From SIG603 sp963621245 (GTDB taxonomy: Bacteria > Bacillota > Clostridia > Oscillospirales > Acutalibacteraceae), in contig CAVFCW010000007.1 in assembly GCA_963621245.1 (NCBI GenBank), forward strand, positions 1-64,000: 64,000 nt of DNA, written 5' to 3'. Below the pieces are notes generated by a model that was given only the letters and a program-made list of their open reading frames with translations, was not told where the DNA came from and ran no database searches. Below, one piece after another: positions 61,449 through 64,000 of the stretch. Position 1 is the first letter of the stretch. Every line of letters starts with the position of its first letter. Both the position numbers and the translations under genes were made by a program.

Positions 61449-62450
61449 TCAGATAATAAGTGCCTTTCTTGCACGCTTGTCCTTCAAATCGAACAATCTG
61501 GAAGCGCCGTTAATCGCCGCAAGCTCGGGTCTTGTGGGAATAAACACGTCAAGCCCCGTGAGGCGGTGCATGTAACGGTCGAGAGAATCTATCTTTGCTC
61601 CGCCGCCCACTATCGTGAGTCCGTTTTTCGCAAGGCGCACCAAAGAATCATCGTCAAGCTGAGCCATAACGTCCAAAACGAGATCGGCAATCTGACCAAG
61701 TATGCCCGAAATTGCGCCGCAAGAATCCGTTGAAGAAACCTTGGCTTTTTTCGGCATACAGGTGCGAATATCCATTCCCTTCACTTCAAAGGAAACATCC
61801 CTCTCAGGTGTGAGTGCCGAAGCCGTGACGGTTTTCAGCTCCTCGGCAGTCAAATGTCCCGTTTGTATCTCGTACTTTTTGAGTACCATACGAATGAGCG
61901 CCTCATCGAGATCCTTTCCGCCCAAATTGAGCGAAGCGCTTATTTCTGCAACACCCTTTCTGCAAACGGTGCAGCTTGAACGGCTTTTTCCCATATCAAG
62001 AACTATAACGGGGTCTTCCGTGAAAATATTCTTTCCCGCACCGAGAGCCGCACAACAGCCCTCGTTAAGAAAATAAACCTTGTGAATGCCGTTATCCTGC
62101 ATGATATCGACAAAAGCCTGTCTTTCAACCTTTGTCATATCGTCGGGCGAGCTTATATACACTGCCGGAAGAGAAATTCTTCCGCTTCCTATTTTTTTGA
62201 TGTGCTTTCCGAGAAGATAAGACGCCATGGGAAAATTCTGAACCTTTCCCCAGGAGAAAACGTCTCTCACCTCAACTATTTTGGCGGCACGGTCAATAAG
62301 CTGCTTTGCCTCTCTGCCGGAAGCCAAAACAGCCTCGTCTCTCACGTCCACCGCAATGGCACTCGGCTCGTTGACTATAACGCCCTTGCCGTCAATGCTT
62401 ATTCGAAGTCCCGAGGTTCCCGGGTCAATTGCCAATTCGGGATTTAACAT
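61449..62450 (-). CDS. Diverged MreB-family actin-like protein
   Basis: A 333-residue actin-fold protein of the MreB/Mbl family, which polymerises under the membrane and guides wall synthesis. The phosphate-1 loop reads AIDPGTSGLRISI (true MreB has DLGTANTLVYV), KGVIVNEPSAIAVD follows as in MreB, phosphate-2 is VIVLDMGKSRSS, and the adenosine motif is IVGGGAKIDSL. The ATG at 62450 is chosen because GAGGAGG lies upstream and the protein then starts like MreB; the open frame extends further into comF. No mreC or mreD follow. The changed loops suggest a specialised paralogue. Confidence 0.85.
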   Translation of the reverse strand: MLNPELAIDPGTSGLRISIDGKGVIVNEPSAIAVDVRDEAVLASGREAKQLIDRAAKIVEVRDVFSWGKVQNFPMASYLLGKHIKKIGSGRISLPAVYISSPDDMTKVERQAFVDIMQDNGIHKVYFLNEGCCAALGAGKNIFTEDPVIVLDMGKSRSSCTVCRKGVAEISASLNLGGKDLDEALIRMVLKKYEIQTGHLTAEELKTVTASALTPERDVSFEVKGMDIRTCMPKKAKVSSTDSCGAISGILGQIADLVLDVMAQLDDDSLVRLAKNGLTIVGGGAKIDSLDRYMHRLTGLDVFIPTRPELAAINGASRLFDLKDKRARKALII

Positions 62451-62466
62451 AAATCTATAATCCTCC

Positions 62467-63135
62467 TCAATCGAGTATGCTGTCGGACACGGTGTAAGCG
62501 GCACAAATGCCCAAAACGCATTTCGCGCCCGACTCATACAGCACCCTTGCGCATTCGCTTAGCGTTGCGCCGGTTGTTATTATATCATCAACCAAGATGA
62601 TTGTCCTGTCTTTTATGTAATTTTCCGAAGAAAAATCGTAAACGCCGACAACATTTTTCTTTCGCTCCTCGGCTTTAAGGCTGTGCTGAGCCATATTGTT
62701 TCGGTTCTTTTTGAGTAGCGTTTTGCACGGTATGCCCGTTATCTCCGATAGACTTAAAGCAAGCTTTTGCGCCTGATTGTAGCCTCTTTCACGCTCCTTT
62801 TGCCTTGTCATCGGCACAAAGGTGATAAAATCGGCGTTTATCTCTTCGTCCTCAAAACTTAGGCTCATAAGCTCTCCAAACTGTTCGCTCATGCGGTAAG
62901 CACCCGAAAATTTGAAAGTCTGAACGCTGTCACGATAACCGTCCGTGTAGCTTTGACCGTCCGTGTAGCTTTGACATGCGATAACCTTAAGCTTGTTCTT
63001 TCCGTCAAGATCAATGCTCATATCAAACGGTCTTATTTTATCGAGACATTCGTCGCAGATGTATCCTTGTGCTATCGCCTCACCGCAATTTAGGCACTTC
63101 AAAGGATAGAGAAGCTTTCTTATTTTTTCAAGCAT
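62467..63135 (-). CDS. comF: ComF-family phosphoribosyltransferase-like protein
   Basis: A 222-residue ComF/GntX-family protein. An N-terminal four-cysteine zinc site (CLNCGEAIAQGYICDEC) is followed by a phosphoribosyltransferase fold with the PRPP-loop motif ILVDDIITTGATL near residues 178-190. ComF aids DNA uptake in naturally transformable bacteria, working with helicases; its chemistry is unclear. A perfect 18-bp duplication (62939-62974) repeats the residues SYTDGQ within the region before KFSG. It overlaps the recD2 stop by 8 bp and lies 16 bp before the MreB-like gene. Confidence 0.93.
   Translation of the reverse strand: MLEKIRKLLYPLKCLNCGEAIAQGYICDECLDKIRPFDMSIDLDGKNKLKVIACQSYTDGQSYTDGYRDSVQTFKFSGAYRMSEQFGELMSLSFEDEEINADFITFVPMTRQKERERGYNQAQKLALSLSEITGIPCKTLLKKNRNNMAQHSLKAEERKKNVVGVYDFSSENYIKDRTIILVDDIITTGATLSECARVLYESGAKCVLGICAAYTVSDSILD
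62939..62974 (-). repeat. 18-bp tandem duplication within comF
   Basis: Two identical 18-bp units (62939-62956 and 62957-62974) add six residues in frame. The copies have no mismatch, so the event is recent or unstable. Confidence 0.9.
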
Positions 63136-64000
63136 CTTCTGCTTCCTCTCGGTTTTCTGAAATTTCTTCGTTTATAAACCGTGCAAGTCCCGTGAAACGC
63201 TTGGTTTTACTGTCGTTCTCAACCATTCTCACAATCACGTCACGCTGACCGATGAGAATGAGAAGTTTCTTTGCCCTTGTAACGCCCGTGTACAGCAAAT
63301 TTCGGTAGCAAAGCTTTGGCGTACAGCGAAAAAGCGGAATTATAACTGCCGGAAATTCGTTTCCCTGACTTTTATGCACCGTCACGGCGTAGGCATGCTC
63401 AAGCTCCGTTCCCGCTTTGTCAGCGTCATAACTTATAATTCTGTCGTCCATCACAACACGAATGATGCCGGCCGCACGGTCGATTTCCTTAATAACGCCC
63501 ATGTCGCCGTTAAAAACGCCCTGACCCACACTTCCGTCAGCCTTTTCCCACGGAAGCTCGTAGTCGTTTTTAATCTGCATAACCTTGTCGCCCTCACGGT
63601 AGACCGTGCCGTAAATTTCCTGTTGCTTTTTCTTGCCGTCCACGGGATTTACAGCATCACGCAAAATGCGGTTCAGATTCATAGTTCCTGCCTCGCCTTT
63701 TCTCGATGGGCAAAGCACCTGAATATCCGTCACGGGCGAAAATCCGTAGGTGTTCGGCAAACGCCTTACGCAAAGTTCCTTGACCGTCTCGCAAAGGCTC
63801 TCGGCATTGGTTCTGCTCATAAAGAAGAAATCGTTGTCACGAATGCCGAGTTCGGGCATATTTCCCTCGACTATTCTGTGTGCGCTTGTGACGATTAGGC
63901 TTTGCATGGACTGTCTGAAAATTTCCTTTAGCTCTATCGTGGGAAAGCACCCCGAAGCAATGAGATCACCGAGAACATTGCCCGCACCAACGCTTGGAAG
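63128..64000 (-). CDS. recD2: RecD2-type ATP-dependent DNA helicase, C-terminal part (cut by window edge)
   Basis: The frame stays open to the last base of the window, so only the last 290 or so residues are seen. They start in the middle of the helicase core (LPSVGAGNVLGDLI, then EIFRQS) and hold the later SF1B motifs: QIKNDYELPW, a FNGDMG beta-barrel insert, AYAVTVHKSQGNEFPAVI and YTGVTRAKKLLILIG. RecD2 works without RecBC in many Firmicutes, in repair and replication. The Walker A part lies outside the window. It leads the recD2-comF-MreB-like group. Confidence 0.93.
   Translation of the reverse strand, partial: LPSVGAGNVLGDLIASGCFPTIELKEIFRQSMQSLIVTSAHRIVEGNMPELGIRDNDFFFMSRTNAESLCETVKELCVRRLPNTYGFSPVTDIQVLCPSRKGEAGTMNLNRILRDAVNPVDGKKKQQEIYGTVYREGDKVMQIKNDYELPWEKADGSVGQGVFNGDMGVIKEIDRAAGIIRVVMDDRIISYDADKAGTELEHAYAVTVHKSQGNEFPAVIIPLFRCTPKLCYRNLLYTGVTRAKKLLILIGQRDVIVRMVENDSKTKRFTGLARFINEEISENREEAEDA

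Overview
The window looks like a low-to-mid GC Gram-positive chromosome, most likely a gut- or rumen-type member of the Clostridia (Oscillospirales/Ruminococcaceae-like). This is inferred from sigma-A promoters with 17-nt spacers, AGGAGG-type ribosome binding sites, the two-subunit PyrD/PyrK dihydroorotate dehydrogenase, a GH3 enzyme with reversed domain order, and a CDP-glycerol-type transferase in the capsule locus. All genes but one (the GH3 enzyme) lie on the minus strand, so the window reads right to left.

Region by region: (1) 1-5124 holds a CobW-family GTPase and a Nudix / DUF1461 membrane protein / BirA operon, set among large arrays of structured repeats. The arrays are in opposite orientation on the two sides of the operon, and one includes a perfect 243-bp tandem duplication. 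The hairpins vary between copies by compensated base changes. (2) 5072-6248 is gap (GAPDH) with its own promoter and terminator. (3) 6392-14636 is one long operon: a DUF218 envelope protein with a 15-residue repeat, pyrC-pyrF-pyrK-pyrD, a histidine phosphatase, ruvX, a Cof-type HAD phosphatase and an unknown membrane protein. (4) 14666-17259 is serC-serA, preceded by a perfectly spaced promoter, a 22-codon leader peptide with eight serines and a terminator. This looks like ribosome-mediated attenuation of serine biosynthesis. (5) 17276-20352 is a single-gene MacB-type ABC transporter.

(6) 20383-45476 is an exopolysaccharide/capsule locus. From its promoter (45448-45476) it runs: initiating phosphoglycosyltransferase, UDP-glucose dehydrogenase, two glycosyltransferases, a Wzy-like polymerase, a CDP-glycerol-type transferase, two ATP-grasp ligases, an N-acetyltransferase, a Wzx-like flippase, a sugar epimerase, a glycerol-phosphate-type cytidylyltransferase, an aldolase fusion protein, three large membrane proteins of glycosyltransferase-C type, and a 900-residue ligase/polymerase-like protein. 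A Wzz-type protein with a degenerate BY-kinase domain follows from its own promoter. Together they suggest a uronic-acid-containing polymer carrying polyol-phosphate and amide-type decorations.

(7) 45649-53830 is an operon of an ABC exporter, murD, rnr, nagA and a zinc-ribbon/FHA membrane protein. (8) 53929-57150 holds the plus-strand GH3 glycosidase and a VOC/glyoxalase protein, sharing a bidirectional terminator. (9) 57208-64000 holds a secreted 1351-residue GH25 muramidase with leucine-rich-like, Ig-like, Fn3-like and SH3 modules, then a diverged MreB homologue, comF and the 3-prime part of recD2, which is cut by the window edge.

No rRNA, tRNA, CRISPR array, prophage or transposase gene was seen. 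The observations most worth following up are the serine-rich leader peptide, the covarying repeat arrays, and the aldolase/cytidylyltransferase and ATP-grasp parts of the capsule locus.
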